Shown here: in pieces, positions 1 through 14,100 of the stretch | Position numbering within the stretch: position 1 is the first letter of the stretch | How the letters are laid out: each line of letters opens with the position of its first letter | Assembly: GCA_007844125.1 (NCBI GenBank) | Contig: CM017564.1 | Span: 27,629,158-27,693,157 of the forward strand | Length of the DNA stretch: 64,000 bases | Source of the DNA: Sinonovacula constricta | Lineage: Eukaryota; Mollusca; Bivalvia; Cardiida; Solecurtidae | Direction: 5' to 3' | Notes under the pieces: generated by a model | Database searches by the model: none | Told to the model about the DNA's origin: nothing | The model's input: only the letters and a program-made list of their open reading frames with translations | Position numbers and translations under genes: made by a program

Positions 1-180
1 TGTAAAACTAAGAACTACAAAATAATATCTACATCATATCATTACATATAAGGAAAAAGTTAACATACAGGAAATTAAATATTTGGAGAAAATCCATCAG
101 TCTCTTCCCTGTTTGGAACAGTTCACTCACTTTTACTGCTTAATTGATATAATTATTTTTATACTTTCAGTATTCACTAC

Positions 181-246
181 CTTCACTTTTATGTACTCCG
201 TGGTATAAACAGACGGTGGACTTTCACCTCCCAAAACATTCCCCAT
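181..246 (-). CDS. Gene 1: first coding exon of array paralog (3' part outside window)
   Basis: Read on the minus strand, a splice acceptor (exon starts at 251) is followed by five untranslated bases and an ATG at 246. The exon encodes 22 residues starting MGNVLGGESPPS and ends at a GTAGTG donor at 180. It aligns residue by residue with the first coding exons of genes 2, 3 and 4 (same start, same phase 0 donor). The remaining exons would lie left of base 1. The start fits the PROSITE N-myristoylation pattern (G-N-V-L-G-G), although the residue usually Ser/Thr is Gly. An untranslated upstream exon is inferred to end at 413 (donor GTATGAC). The call rests on homology within the window; no function is known. 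Confidence 0.6.
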
Positions 247-412
247 GTCACCTGCAATTAGAAACGCATGCTTAATTAAATAAGGAAGATATTTTTAACA
301 AAGTACTTCAATATATTTTATATATATCATGAAATTCCTACACCATTTTCATTAAGTATAAAGTTAGCTATTGATATAAAGTATAAACTGATAAGTAAAG
401 TAACTGTCATAC

Positions 413-540
413 CTCAATATGTAGTCCGTTTCCAGGGTTTAGATCTTGACGATGCTGGTATGTTGTTGGGCGTACGCAGTAAAGGGGCATAACCGTGCAG
501 TTTTCGGAATTCCCCCGTTTTTTCTATCAAAACCGAAAGT
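413..540 (-). promoter_or_regulatory. Gene 1 promoter block: kappaB-like plus IRF-like motifs and 5'UTR exon
   Basis: The minus strand reads GGGGAATTCC (506-515), a full match to the NF-kappaB consensus GGGRNWYYCC. A GAAA-type element (plus strand AAAACCGAAAGT, 529-540) begins 13 bp beyond it. A TTCCGAAAAC core follows the kappaB site, as in the other copies. A GTATG donor at 412 ends the presumed untranslated first exon, 93 bp from the kappaB site. Only this block is clearly shared with the upstream regions of genes 2-4; the surrounding sequence has diverged. The transcription start is not defined. Confidence 0.45.
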
Positions 541-1971
541 AGAATTTAGTTGGGTTTCTCTCTTCGGGAAAGTGTTGTACAGAAGGTCTTGTTGTTTTAT
601 TATTATCGTTGGTTCACAATTTTAATATGATTTTATATGTATGAAATAAAGAAACGTAAGTATAACTATTGTTTAGGGGTAATATACAATTTTAGGTTTT
701 GCATATAACAGAAGTAAGTAAACATATTTCAGCAAACTTTTTACATTATCGTAATATAACGCATATATAGCTTTAAAAACGCAGCATATTATTTTGTCTA
801 ACATTATTATCTGCTCCTGATTTTGACTCACATTTTTATCCAAATGCTATGCGCGCGACGTATGAGTACCTGTTTCACATTCATTCAAGTAGCTTCCTGT
901 TCCATATTTAGATTATTTGAATTTGTAACATGCAAACAGTGAATAAATCTTTGCTATCAGAAGGTGACAATTCACAGGCAGCTTGCCTTTAAAGTAAGCA
1001 ACCCCAAAATGGTGACTGATTTATACCATAGATGAATTGCTGCCAATCATAATTGAGTTGAGTTGACATATAGCTTTGTTTCAAATTTATTAGTTACTGG
1101 CGAAAACATTTCCATATTCATTGCATATACTGGCGGGTAATAATACACACATTGATTTCTGCTACTATGGTGGATGGACGTTACGTTCCGTTCAATATGC
1201 GAAAGTTCAATGTATGTTATGCGTGAATTACATGTGAATGCAAACATGACAGTTTTAATACACAATGGACTTAATCATTGTGATAAACTGGTTTGAGGAT
1301 CAGATCAGAGTCAAGCAAATTAAAAAGAACACAATACGTATTGACAGGTGGCAAAGCACACACTAGTGCTCGATGGAATATGAATTAAGCAAATGTATAT
1401 ATCTTCACCAAAAGAGAAGAACGTTTGGCATAAATCGATACATATAAGAACTCTTTTGTCTAATTTAAATATACAGATGCCACCTTGACAGAAAATATCC
1501 ATCACTATAGAAAGGTAAAAAAATATTTGCTGGATCTACCAACATTTTAGAAAAGCTGTTAAAATTTAACAGTTGTATAATTTAAATAACACATACTGTT
1601 GTCATCGTAATTATATATTATGTAATTAAAAACATAAATATACACAAATCAATCATCCTAAGGTAAAATTTGCTCATTGTTTACGTTACACTTGTAAATT
1701 TTTAATGATCAGTGACAGTTATTAGGGAAAGAAATGTCTGTAAGTAGAAATTTATTAACTTTATATTTTGCAGTCACACCTTTGTAATAATCTAATTTTA
1801 TTAGTCACAATAATGAATCCTTCCAATACCAGATTTTACTAGCCAAAATTTCTCCACAGTCGTAGGTAGGGTGTTTAGGAATGTTAACTTTTTATATACG
1901 TGTATGTTTCTTTAAATATAACTTCCTTTCAAGACTTTATGGACCTGGAGTAGTTCAAACATATAGAATAA

Positions 1972-2100
1972 ACCATCAGGAAGTGCGAGGTTAGAGCTCT
2001 GTAAAACCGGTTTTAGCACCCCAGTTGGTCCATATTGCCGACTCACCATTCCAAGGTGGTAACTGTCGTGTTTTCTTTTTTTAATGACTCATCATAGAGT
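1972..2100 (+). repeat. Dispersed hairpin repeat (AGTCGG/CCGACT family), degenerate copy
   Basis: The core runs from an AGGAAGTGCGAGGTTRGAGC-type head, through a gene-internal-looking CCCAGTYGG...GCCGACT stem, to a CCAAGGYGGTAACTG tail. Related copies lie at about 2600, 3380, 16851, 19612, 28330, 35535, 38342 and 46080. The stem is imperfect in this copy. Confidence 0.5.
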
Positions 2101-3436
2101 TGTTCTTACTTTTATATTTTGCTTGCATGTGAATACGTTTGTCTGGTGCCTCTTAAATTTTGGTATATGTTGCAATTCCCATAGGACTTTGTCATATACT
2201 CTTTTTCATGATCACAACATTGTTACTTGTGCAGTTTGGCGGTCGTATTAAATCTCCCCGTGCATGTAATCTATGTTGTCATTTAATTCATCCTGTAAGG
2301 ATTGTTAGGTGTATTTTCTTTGATGGAAATTGGACTTTGGTTCCTTAATTCCACTTGCACATGAACAGGATGCTACAAACATTTACTCTTATCTGGTCAG
2401 TTTTTCTTGATTCAAAAAGTTATTTTCATGTATAATTAACACTTTTGTGTAATTCTTCTAATCGACATAGTACCCCTTTCATCTAAACACTATATGGACA
2501 TTACTTTTCAATGACTTCACTACTTTCGTCATAACTTATAATTTCAGCGCTTTGGCATTTGTTTATTCAAACCGGTTTTCCTCTTCATTGCTTGCATTTA
2601 AAAAACCCATCAGTAAGTGCCAGGTTAGAGCTTTGTAAAACCGGTTTAAGCACCCCGTCGGTCCATATTGCCATATTGTCTGTTGTCTCTTCAAATTTTG
2701 GTATATGTTGCAATGCTCATAGGAATTTGTCATATATTCTTATATATAAATTCATTTGATATAGCAACAATACAAACTATACAATATCTGATTAACTAAA
2801 ACTTTATTCACAACTTGCATACTTTTCACATACAGTAAACTTAAATTAATTTAGATCCAATTAACTAATATATAAATATACATTCTGAAAAATTATACAT
2901 ACCTATAGCATGTACTTGTATAAAATCTAAACAGTTTCACAACAACCTTCACAATGTCTCGACAGGGACAATCACCACATAACTTATTTAAGAAATTGGT
3001 TATTCTGTCATATTTACTATGCACTTAAACTGTTAGCACCAAAAAGTTCATCATCTTCAAGGCTTATTCACAAAACACCAAAAGTGTTTCATTGTACTTA
3101 TATCGCAACCAATGAAAATGTCTCTTATATAAAGCTCGAAAAAGGGCATATGTTTAAATAGATTAGGAAGCTCGAAATATTATACCGTACCATCTTGTGC
3201 TTTTCGATTAAGGATAATAACTTGGAAAACATAATGGCTTTAGGAAAACAAACTAAACTTGATTCTATATAATTTTTGACAGTTTAAAACTTTGTCAATA
3301 GAACCTACTTGTCTCTTAAAAAAAACTTTGGCCTGTATTATATATGTTTTCTTTCACTACATAAATTTGAGAAACTCCTCAGGAAATACAGTAAAATAGA
3401 GCTCCGTAACCCATATAAAGCACGCCAGTCGGTCCT

Positions 3437-3655
3437 TTGCCGATTGGCCTTTCCAAGGCGGTAAGTGTTTGGTTTGCCCTATTTTATGCAATGCCTTGTA
3501 TCAGTATTTTGCAACATTTGCCTTGGACTGGCCGATTCAAGGCGGTAAGTGTTTGGTTTGCTCTATTTTATGAAATTTCTTGTAACAGTATTGTGCAACA
3601 TTTGCATTGGACTGACCGTTTCAAAGCGGTAAATGTTTGGTTTGTTCTATTTTAA
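3437..3655 (+). repeat. Three tandem units of about 84 bp derived from the hairpin-repeat tail
   Basis: The block CAAGGCGGTAAGTGTTTGG plus a following A/T-rich segment recurs about every 84 bp from 3437 to 3655. The unit is a multiple of three, which keeps one reading frame open for 72 codons; this is not evidence of a gene. The tandem tail follows a degenerate hairpin-repeat head at 3380-3440. Confidence 0.6.
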
Positions 3656-4289
3656 GTAATGTCCCTTCTAAGTTCTTCATTGTAACATTAACATTGCAGT
3701 GGCAAATGAATGCCGTTGTTTTGTGTGTGTTTTTTTTATATTTGAATATTGGCTGTAATACTCATAGGACGGTGTCATGTTTTCTTATTGTTACTTTGTT
3801 AACCTACCTATTCCAGTTTAAAAGCTGGTTTTAAATAAATGTTGCCGAATAAAAATAAGTATATTTGGATTCGCAGGGGTTTCGATATTTAAGTGTTTTA
3901 TTTAAAAGTCTTTTTTCAAATGTTTATGCTACATTATGGTTGCTCGTTCTATTTATTATAACTTTATCATGTTATTATGATCTCTTAAAAGCTTTAATAA
4001 ACCAGAGCCTGAATATACTGTCATACCTAGCATGATATATCCGATAAATATTTATTATTAATACCAGAAATGAAAATAAATATGTTCATCCTAAATCTGT
4101 AAAACGTGATTCAGAAATACGGATCAGAGAGAGTAAAAAGTAAAAAAGACATTAATTTTACTCTATTTAAATTGATCTTTCGCTGGAGTTGCTGCACAAC
4201 CCTTTCTCCACTTACTTAACTTCTTGACATATAAGTATTAACCACTGTTCAATTGCATGGTCAATTATTAATTAAAATCCTTTTCAAAT

Positions 4290-4545
4290 ATAAGCCTAAT
4301 GATATGGGATTGGATTGGGATTTTCGGCGTTTAGCCGATACTGTGCAGCGACATTTCTATCATTATAGCACAGGGGCACTTATGAGGTGCCCAGCGACTG
4401 AACCCTGCCGGTCCATTATATTGACACCGACGAGTCAAGCGTAATGATGTCTCCTTAGCCCGAACGTAAGGAGGGAAGCCACTACTACCAACTTTAAAGT
4501 CTTTGGTTTGACCCGGCCGGGTTTTGAACCCGCGACCTCCCTAAT
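4290..4545 (-). mobile_element. tRNA-derived SINE-like repeat
   Basis: Read on the minus strand it begins near 4545 with GGGAGGTCGCGGGTTCAAAA, which contains a B-box-like GGTTCAAAACC. It then runs through a GC-richer body unlike its AT-rich surroundings. The B-box-type head and isolated GC-rich body suggest a SINE. The length and family are not established. Confidence 0.45.
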
Positions 4546-6592
4546 AATTTGGTAAATTTTCTTTAAGTTCTATGAAAACAACAGCTTATATATATTTAAC
4601 ATACCACATGACACAGTGACACATAAAAAAACGCATGGCAAGTAAAATAAAATTAGATCAGACACATTAAATTATTTTTACATATAAAATAGAGCACCTG
4701 TAAAAAGTTAATACAATCAATATATACAATAGACTAAACACAACACCAAATGTTTAATTTGAGTTACTTATCATGTTATAGTATTATTAAGTATAACATA
4801 TAAAACAAATAAAAAGGCATAAAAATGATGGACTGCATGTTCAATTTTAAGTAACTTACATATGATGTACGTCTGGTTAAAAGCATAGAAAGACTAATGC
4901 GCCTTCATGAAATTTGGTTGGCGAGCATTGTTGCTATTATATTTATGCGCTGATTACATTAACATATATGACGGCTGTTTGACACAGGCCATATTCGGTC
5001 TAAATATTTTAATGTGAATAACATGCACGAACTTTTCAAGACAGTATCCGATGCTAAACTTGTTTGCTTCCTGAATGAGATTGGTATTCTTAATATTTAT
5101 AAAATTTTACACTATTTATTATTCTAACTTTGTACATTTTAACTGTTTAATATGTTAACCTTTTTTCACTTGTTATTCACACTTTTAAACTGATAGATTT
5201 TTATTTCTACTCAAATATTTTAGTTTTAACTTGATTATATTCTATTTTGTTAATCTTCAATGTATTCGGCGCCATATGACCTATCAAGTGTCGGTGTGCA
5301 GTAAAACCCAAAATACAAAATACAAAAATACATATGACGGCTGTTGCTGATCATAAGGTTCAAAAGTCAATATCATTAACATGTTCTTATAAACTGTCGC
5401 TGAAAATGAAGAAAAGAAAAAGAAACATGGACTTTATAGATCAAATGGAAGTTTGGTATAAGTATAATAAAATCAATTGGCATCAACAAACTGGCAATCT
5501 CTACCATAAAGAGAATAGCTACAGTTGCTTGGTTATCAACTAAATAATAAATCCAGGATTTATAATACACAAATATACACAAATATCGTAAACAAAAAAG
5601 GAAAGAGTCATAAGAGAATTGCAAAATATCACAATTTTAACTACCACTAAATAAATGGACACAAGGTAACTGTTATAGTGATAAAACACTGTAACGAGAC
5701 AGTACACACACAATAATGAAATAACAGTAACCTCCGTGGAAAGGATCGACTGGGCGTGCTTTAACTTGGTTTATTGAGCGCTCTTAGATAAAAGATAAAA
5801 GTATCGACACCTTAACAGTTCCTAAAGAGCGAATAGATTGAATTAAAACAACCACAGCAATCAACGTTATAAGGACAAGTAAATGACGGCATAAAATACA
5901 TTGACTTCATATGTCAAAATTAAAATGTACATGTGATTAAAAAACGCTAAGGAAATTAGGGATTTAAAGAGAACAATTCAAACCGACGATAAAACAGTGG
6001 TATTTTAAGCAATTATTTGTAATGAGATCCCCAAAATAATTATAAGGGTGCTGTGGAATACCATCTACTTGTCCAAAAACAATGTTACCGCATTTATGAA
6101 AATGTTTTCTAATGAGAAACATTGTTTAACAAACATCAATGCAAGTCCAAATCTTGAATTTATCTAAGAATGCGTTGGATAAATGTTTACATTTATTGCA
6201 AGGCGTATATAAACGTTTACCTCGAGCATTTCTTTTGATTAAAATAATCAACTTGGTCCTAATCACATCACGAGGTCATAAAGTATACAATGAAAATAAA
6301 TAATCAGAGTAATGTAAATTTGAAGTATATAATTTTTCCAACACTTAAATATTTTTTAATTACTCAAAAATGTAAATTTCGGAATATTTATTTTTTACAA
6401 TATTTAACAATATGATTACGAACTGCAGTCAGACAAGACGTAAGAACATGCAGTTTAGAGACGATAGTTTAGACAGGATATCAGTGGTGATATTAATGAA
6501 TGGTGCAATTAATTATGACCTGGGCGGTGGTAAGATCAGGAATGCAGTACAATTAGAGATTTTGCACATTTTATTCCATCTTGATATTTTTT

Positions 6593-7470
6593 ACACCAGC
6601 GTCAGATAACATGAATTGCACCGGGTATTTACATCGAATGTTAGTGTCAATTGCATCTGTCAGGCAATATTTCGGAGCCTTAAAGAGTAAATTATGTAAC
6701 TTATCATCGATAATGTTTAAATCTGTAGTAATGATATAACCAGAAGTCAAATAATAAAAAGAGGTTGAATAAGTTGAGCAGTTACAAATAAATTGATAAG
6801 AATCATTTAAGTGAAGGCCTTCTACAGTTTGGTAGTAATTAAAAATACCTTTTTTTGGTGTTTGTATTTATAACAAATCATCGGATTTCCTTTGATTTCA
6901 AAATAATCGTAGATTATTTTGATGATTTTTCTATCTTGAATTATACTGTGTCAGTAGAATAAGTCATCCTCTTCATTAATTTGTTTGATTTTCATGACAA
7001 GCTCAATGTGATAGGGGTTTCTATTTATATGCGGTCTGAATGCATGGTTAGTGTACTTTTGCATAATAGTAGCTTCATCATAAAAGGATGAGTACGTTAA
7101 TACAATGTAGCCATTTCATTGTTCAAAACAACTAGGGATCTTAAAGGTAGATTTGTAACTGCACAAAGTAAAGCATGAATGCCAAATCGAATATAACGTG
7201 TGTCCAGATCTTGAGTAGACGCATTATTACTAGAAATATTAAATACTAAAGCTGTCTCCGTTCGGACTTTTAAAAATAATGCCTGTCTGTTTTATATTGT
7301 CAATTGGATTTTATATGAATATTCTCGGACGAAATCACTCGGGTCGAAGATTGAATTACTGAACTCTGAAAACAACACTGTATCTATACTAAAATAAGTG
7401 CCCGCTTAAGTTTGTTCAACGTACGGAATTTTACAATTGGGAAGATTTCAGGTTGTTACATAAACTATGT
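6593..7470 (-). mobile_element. Decayed Penelope-like retroelement fragment (GIY-YIG start plus RT N-terminal region)
   Basis: On the minus strand this segment is collinear with 63013-64000 on the plus strand, with about 150 bp missing in the middle. At its 5' end (about 7465-7400) it reads a GIY-YIG-like start (IVYVTTWNLPNC followed by stops). Further on it shows a motif of the RT N-terminal region (GYIITTDLNII, about 6720). Many stops and indels make it non-functional. Shorter relics of the same sequence lie at about 26680-26830 and 44035-44190. Assignment to Penelope-like elements is from motif memory. Confidence 0.45.
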
Positions 7471-8151
7471 TGCTGCTTGGTCAAGCAAGAGCAATCAACA
7501 TCATAAGGTGAGGATGTTTTACATCTTTGAACACTGACAGTACACTTGACATTGGAGTTACGGGTAAAGAATCTATATGAACTACTTCTTTAACAATTAA
7601 CCTTGGTAATATTAAAGTACACACAATATCCACTCTTTTTTGTGTAGGGAAATTGTATCCTTGTTATTATAAAATTTACGCAAAATGTTCGACTGCCGAA
7701 AAAATAATTTACTTTTATTAGAAACAAACTACCAAGAAGTGTTTATTAGTAGCTTGTCAATGGTTGGGTAATTTCAAGTAAATTGGCCCTAAGTCCAAGA
7801 TATGTAAAATAATACATACACAACACTCCTGATTGCACTTAATAAAACAGGTCATGGTGGATTCAACAATCTTTTTTTTTTAATTTGCAATATCACAATC
7901 CAAACCTACTTTCCACGAAGCTAGCGATAATAATTTATTTATATGAAGTTCACAACAAATTAGCTACAACAGCCGCGATAGTTCTAAGTTATAATTACCT
8001 TTGTTATTGAATAATTTTTCTTGGTCATGCGCGTGGTTTCAAAGTCGTTATTTTTACATATACATTGCACAATCACAATCATGGTTTACGGATACTTCCA
8101 GCTTTTACTGATCGAGGAAGAATGACCGGGTAGAATCACTGACATAGACCA

Positions 8152-11100
8152 TTACCATTCCCTTTGAAATATTCTGTATTTTAAGAATTCTAAAATCCCT
8201 TTTAGTGCCTTGTCATTCATATCACAATGATAGATCCCTTGTTGAGCCAAAAATGCCATGTCGAATATTGCTCCAAGTTGTTTGTACACCGGTAACGTCA
8301 GGACTTTGTCGCTAGACTGGTATGGTAGAGCGTGCTTTGCTTTGTGGTGCAAAACTATGACAGCAACGTCAGGGCTACCTGAATATCAGAGACAGTTTTG
8401 TAAGAATATGTATATGTTTATAGTATTCTTGTAATGTATACAACAAATTACCTAATAATAATACACTACGACAAAACCAAATTTATCTGTACTAATATAT
8501 AAATACATATATCCTATACCGACATTATATCAATCAATCAGCCAATTTCAATGTACTAATATACGTAGATCTACAGAATATACTTGTATCATTCTAACAC
8601 GATAAATGAAATGTTATCTTTGCACGGAAGGATTTACCGTGCATTATTTTTATAAATCTATGCACGGAAAAAACAACAGTCTTACTCCTGCGTTGACTTA
8701 TCAACCGTAATGCCGTGCTGTTAAATTTCTCCCTGATGCGCGGCGTCCCTTATGGAATGCATTAGAAATTTCTCATTGGTCTGTTGCTGTATTTATCCTT
8801 TATTTACATGGGCTGATCTAGCGGGGGTGGGGGTCGGGGGGTGGGAGCGTATCACTGAACTTGTCAAAAATACCTTCCAAAAAAGAGGGTTTTTCAAATT
8901 TTAAGGTGCGGCACATCTTTATGGCACTATCATTATCACTTACATGCCTAGTGCTACAGATAACACGAGTAAGATAGTGATTATTTTTATAATATTTTGA
9001 GAAAAAACAACAACAACAATAAACTAAACTATTTCTCTAAGAAGCGCCGTGGGCATCGAAATTTAGGCCTACGTATAAAAAGTCAGGTGCGCAATTCCGC
9101 ATAATATACATTTAGCAAAGGGAAATCATCCGAGTACGCGCACTTTGTCAGACTTGTTGTTAGTTTTATCATAAATGGGTGAATTTAGTGGTAGCTCGAA
9201 ATCGTGAATGCCAGTTAATATAACCTTGAAGAGATCAAAATAGATTATTCGGAAACAATATAAACATTAACAGAAAAATAGCATTGAACTTCGGTTATAT
9301 TGAAGTTGTTCATCAGTTAGTAAAGTGATACACCATTAAAGCCCCAGCTAACACAGACTTGAGGGGAACACTTTGGGCTCATGCAAAGAAAGTTCCTAGC
9401 AGGTTCTGAAATTCAGGAAATGGTTCTGTTTTGCTGCCACACTCAACAGGGTTTCCTGATGATCATGCCACTAGACTCCTAGTGCACGGATAGCACATCT
9501 GTTGCTTGCCTAATTAGGACCCCTAGTGGAATAAATCGTGGATCTACTCCAGATTTGTAACTACTCGGTGGTATAAGGACAAGTAAAAGTGTAGAAAGTG
9601 TTCCATCTTGTTATTTTATGTCGACTACAATTTAACTTTAAAAAACAACAGATGACTTAATATAGCGTTTGATGACGTCATAAATCAAGTGAATTAAATG
9701 AACCGACATATTTTTAAAAGTGCATTCAACTTTACGTAGTAAAATGGGGAACAATTTTTTGTTTTGCGTAATATATATCGCATCATAGATTTTGTTCAGA
9801 TACTTTGTAAATTTATCTCTCGGGTCAAGGATTAGATTACTGCGATCTGAACGCAACACTGTACATATACTGAAATAAAACATTGTTACTATAAATAGTA
9901 ACAAAACAGCGGCGATAGCGGACTTATATGACTGCACGTGCATTTTTTTGGCCCAGCTTACTGGGCGGATTAGCGATACTCGTTCCAGTAAACGAAAGCA
10001 GGCAATTTCAACAGATCACCATATTACATCACAATGACGGACAGAAATTGACAAAAGTAATTCTCAGCGTGAATTGCCTCAAACATTTTGGCAACCCAGA
10101 AATGGTCTAAGAAGGGCAAAGATTTAAGGTTACTTTCCATAACAAAATATGTATTATAAGAGATGATATAACAAGGCGCTGGGCCGAGCGCTAACGATTG
10201 GCCCTAGCCCAAATAACAGCTGTTGGGCCCGCCACAGGTAAATAATAAGAACTCGGCTCAGGTCATTCGTATTTCACAATCTTAACTTGTATTATAAGAG
10301 ATGATATAACAAGGCGCAAAAACGATATCTTATTTTAGATATACCAAAAAGCTGCATTAAATATGGAAAAAAATATATACAATGAAAAACATGCTAAAAG
10401 CACAATGTAAATACCCTTGTATCAAAACCTTCATTTAAAGTACGAATACGTAAAAATATGCATTGCATAAATCCAAACCGATATTATAAGTACCTATATA
10501 CATACCCTGTATGTCATTAAGGGCCACTGGGACGTCCGTGCTAGGCCCGAAAGCATTAATGCACAACACTAGTATGGGCTTGTCTGGCTTCAAATCAGCT
10601 TGATAAACGGGAGTAAAGCAGTTCACCACCATGTCAGCCGTTTGCTGGCACTTAGTCTTCACTTGTTCTTGAATCTCCCTGGCAACCTTCGTCAGTAAAT
10701 CGGTCCGCTGAAACCAGATCTGCAGGTCCACTGCCAATCATAATCGCAAACATTAGACTCTAATACAGCGATCTATAAGGAAACGGACTGACACTGGTAA
10801 AACAATCGGATTATTATAATTAACTTATATTTGTATATAGGTAGTGGGTCAGTACTCTTGATACATTTCCAGCGTGACTAAAATGTGCAAGTACAATACC
10901 AAATAAAACGGGAATTACAAAAAAATAACTGGGAAATAAATGGAATCTGTATACAATATTACATATTAGTAGGGTAGTTTTTAAAATATGTGTATGAAGA
11001 GGCAAATCCAGCTTTCGGTACATACCCAGCGTAAATCATTGAGCAAAGCTGATACTTACCTGTCCGCAGCCTTCTATGCTGTTCATTCAAATGGTTGTTC

Positions 11101-14100
11101 TCCGTTTGTATAGTCTGTACTGTGGTCTGTAGGTCATAAATCTTGTCTGTCAGAAAACGAATTTTATCTTTTTGCTGCCTAAAGGTTTTCATTTTCTCAC
11201 ACAGAATTGATTCGTGGTACTCAGTTTCAGTCCTTAACTTTAACTGCAGCTCTTTGTTTAAGTTTTCACTTGCGGAAAGCTGGGATCTTAAACGGGTTGC
11301 TTCATATGTGGTCTGCTGTTTAGTCTCACATAGTTTAGCCTCAGTAGATTGAATGTATTCAATTTTAGTAGATAACTGTGATTGCAGCTCTCTGGTTTGG
11401 CTGTTAAGTGTAGAAAGCTTGGATCTAAAGCTGTTGGTTTCATCTGCAATCTGCTGTTTGCAACTTCGCAGCTCCGCCTCAAGAGACTTTACGTTCTCAG
11501 TTTTAGAATTTAACTGTGACTGCAGCTCTCTGTTTTGGCTGTTAAGTGTAGAAAGCTTGGATCTAAAGCTGTTGGTTTCATCTGCAGTCTGCTGTTTGCA
11601 ACTTCGCAGCTCCGCCTCAAGAGACTTTACGTTGTCAGTTTTAGAATTTAACTGTGACTGCAGCTCTCTGTTTTGGCTGTTAAGTGTAGAAAGCTTGGAT
11701 CTAAAGCTGTTTGCGTCATCTGCGGTCTGCTGTTCAATCTCACGCAATTTAGCCTCAATAGATTGAATGTACTCAATTTTAGAATTTAACTGTGATTGCA
11801 GCTTTCTGTTTTGGATTTTAGTTGTAAAAATCTGTGTTATTAAAGTATTTGTGTCATCTATGTTCTGCTGTTCAGCCTTCCTTAGTTTAGCCTCAAGTGA
11901 TTTGATGTACTCATTGTTAATATTTAACTGTGACCTCATCTCCTTTTCCATTGCATTCAGTTTGTTCTCAGTTGTTTTAAGATGGTCTTCTAATGACCAA
12001 AATTTAACTAGCAAACTAACTATATCTTCTTGTTTTTCAACAACAATTGCCAAACCCCTGCCACCCACCTGGTCATCATCAGTTTCACCTTCTTGATTAT
12101 CTTCATCTCCTGAGGAATCCCAATTCTGGACAGACTGCTGCCAGGTTTTTTTCAGTGATAGTGGGAAAGATTCAGCGAAAATAAATATCGTCTGGATGGA
12201 AAGGTCTAAGACCTTAATACTTTCTAATATGGATTTCATCTGAAGAACGCCATCTGTCTGAAAACAAGGGATAAAAACTACATGGAAATCGTTAATTTCA
12301 AAAGGTACACACAGACAAGAATTGCTCCACAACATGAAAATACTAATCAAAACTAATCTCAGTAAATTAAGCATTTAACTTAGCAACAATATATATATGC
12401 AGTTTGAATTAATATGGTACCAGAACCAATGTGTACCAAACCAGCTAAGGAAGTATACTTGTAATAGAACCTCACAGGCGAAGATTATTTATTTTGAATC
12501 AATATATTTTGGAAAGCACAGGTATACCTATCTTTATTAGGGTCGTGGGTTCCCATAAGAACCCAACTTTTGTATTTTTGTCACAATACAATACAGTTAT
12601 ATATGGGCATACATTTGTAAAATGTTAAAAGATTACCAGTATCGTGAATATTGTTAGAAAGGCATCCAACACTTTGAGTACATAAAATACATGTAAGTAT
12701 AGTATATAGATCTGTATTTGTAAGAGTGTATGTATGATCGCTGGCCTAACGCCACTTTTTAAGATGAGTTTTATAACAATTTATATGGTAAGAGAGTACT
12801 GAACTTTTCAATTGGTGTTGTTGTTTTATCCTTATCGTTTGTTACATACGATGAAGATATTTACTATTGAAAGATAGCGAATATGATATCTAAACTTAAG
12901 GTACATTTTGCCACAATTTTATGACCGGCACATTACTATTCAACACAGTTTTGTCCGTGATAAGGTTTTCACTTTAGCAAATCATAAAACGCCATTTTAT
13001 ATAAAACACAAAATAAGTGTACCAGTACCTTTAAAGTTTATGTTGTCATCTTTATTAACAAAGCAGCGAAATATTTTGGTGAAATACCGTATGTGCATAC
13101 TGTTATTAAGTTTACATGTGTTTTGGTTATGCAACGATGTATTCAACAGAGGGAAAAACGATTGCTAGACATATTATTTTATGTCAATCAAACCTGATCA
13201 AAACACGTTTAGTTAAATATGGAATAACATATTTTGTGGTCTTGCCAAGAGCCCATTACAACTAATCTACCTTTATAAACTTGTATTTTAAAGTCCTAGC
13301 ATTTTAAATTTTAAATATAGTAATCATTTGTGTGTGTGTGTAAATAGAAATGATCATTACAATTAAAATCAATTAACGACATTAAATGTGTTTAACCATT
13401 CTAGAAACTAATGGATGAATGTGAATTATGATGCTAGACATTACATAAGTATGGACGATAACAAAATGTCTGATATAATATAAAAGTCCATCTCCAAGTT
13501 TAACCCTCTTGTATTGCAGTAAATAATATTTCTAATATAGGTCAAAAAATTGTACAGACTATTGTACACACTATAATATAAAATGTAAAGCAGACACAAC
13601 TAAAATGAAAAACCAACGTAAATATGCAATAAGCTTTCTGCTTACATGTATGGTCCTGATAGTTCTGACTAGTGTTACAACTGACCTGTAAAGAATCCCG
13701 AGTCTTCTGAATATGATTGTGCTGACATGAATAATTCGTCTTGCCTTTTAATTTCCACTTCTGTTCAGCATCTACACCAAATATAGTAAAATCATAAATA
13801 TTACCCAATCATTCAGCACATAGCACATGTTTCTTTCAAATGAAGACATTGAAGCATGAGTTCTTTAAAAAATATTTTCCTTGCCCTTTCTAACTTGGAC
13901 TATTACAATGTACTTTTATATGGAATCTGTCAGGCTGAAATAAATAAAATGCAGTAGAAGGATATTTCCAAAACAGTTGTATGTGTGCCAAAATAAGAAC
14001 ACTCAAATGTATGCCGCAACAGAAAGTATCTTACCATGAAATGCGTTTGCAGAGCAATTTGAAAATTAGTATGAACCACAGATCTCGTGTGGCACACGTC

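Larger units (their letters stand above)
541..8151. other. Intergenic region between gene 1 and gene 2: repeats, no host gene seen
   Basis: No conserved coding exon is visible. The interval holds copies of the AGTCGG/CCGACT hairpin repeat (1972-2100, 2600-2700), an 84-bp tandem repeat (3437-3655), a tRNA-derived SINE-like repeat (4290-4545) and a Penelope-like fragment (6593-7470). Segments around 4860-4920 and 6400-6480 match the other intergenic intervals (about 25620 and 26225; 43135 and 43735), so these are remnants of the common duplicated unit. An AATAAA on the minus strand at 7934-7939 could serve as the polyadenylation signal of gene 2. Confidence 0.5.

Noticed and set aside
11353..12096. 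Plus-strand open frames of 137 and 109 codons opposite the gene 2 coiled coil
   Set aside because: They repeat with the 138-bp unit and mirror the minus-strand repeats; the minus frame has splice-consistent borders and coiled-coil character. Likewise 29693-30278 and 47785-47970.
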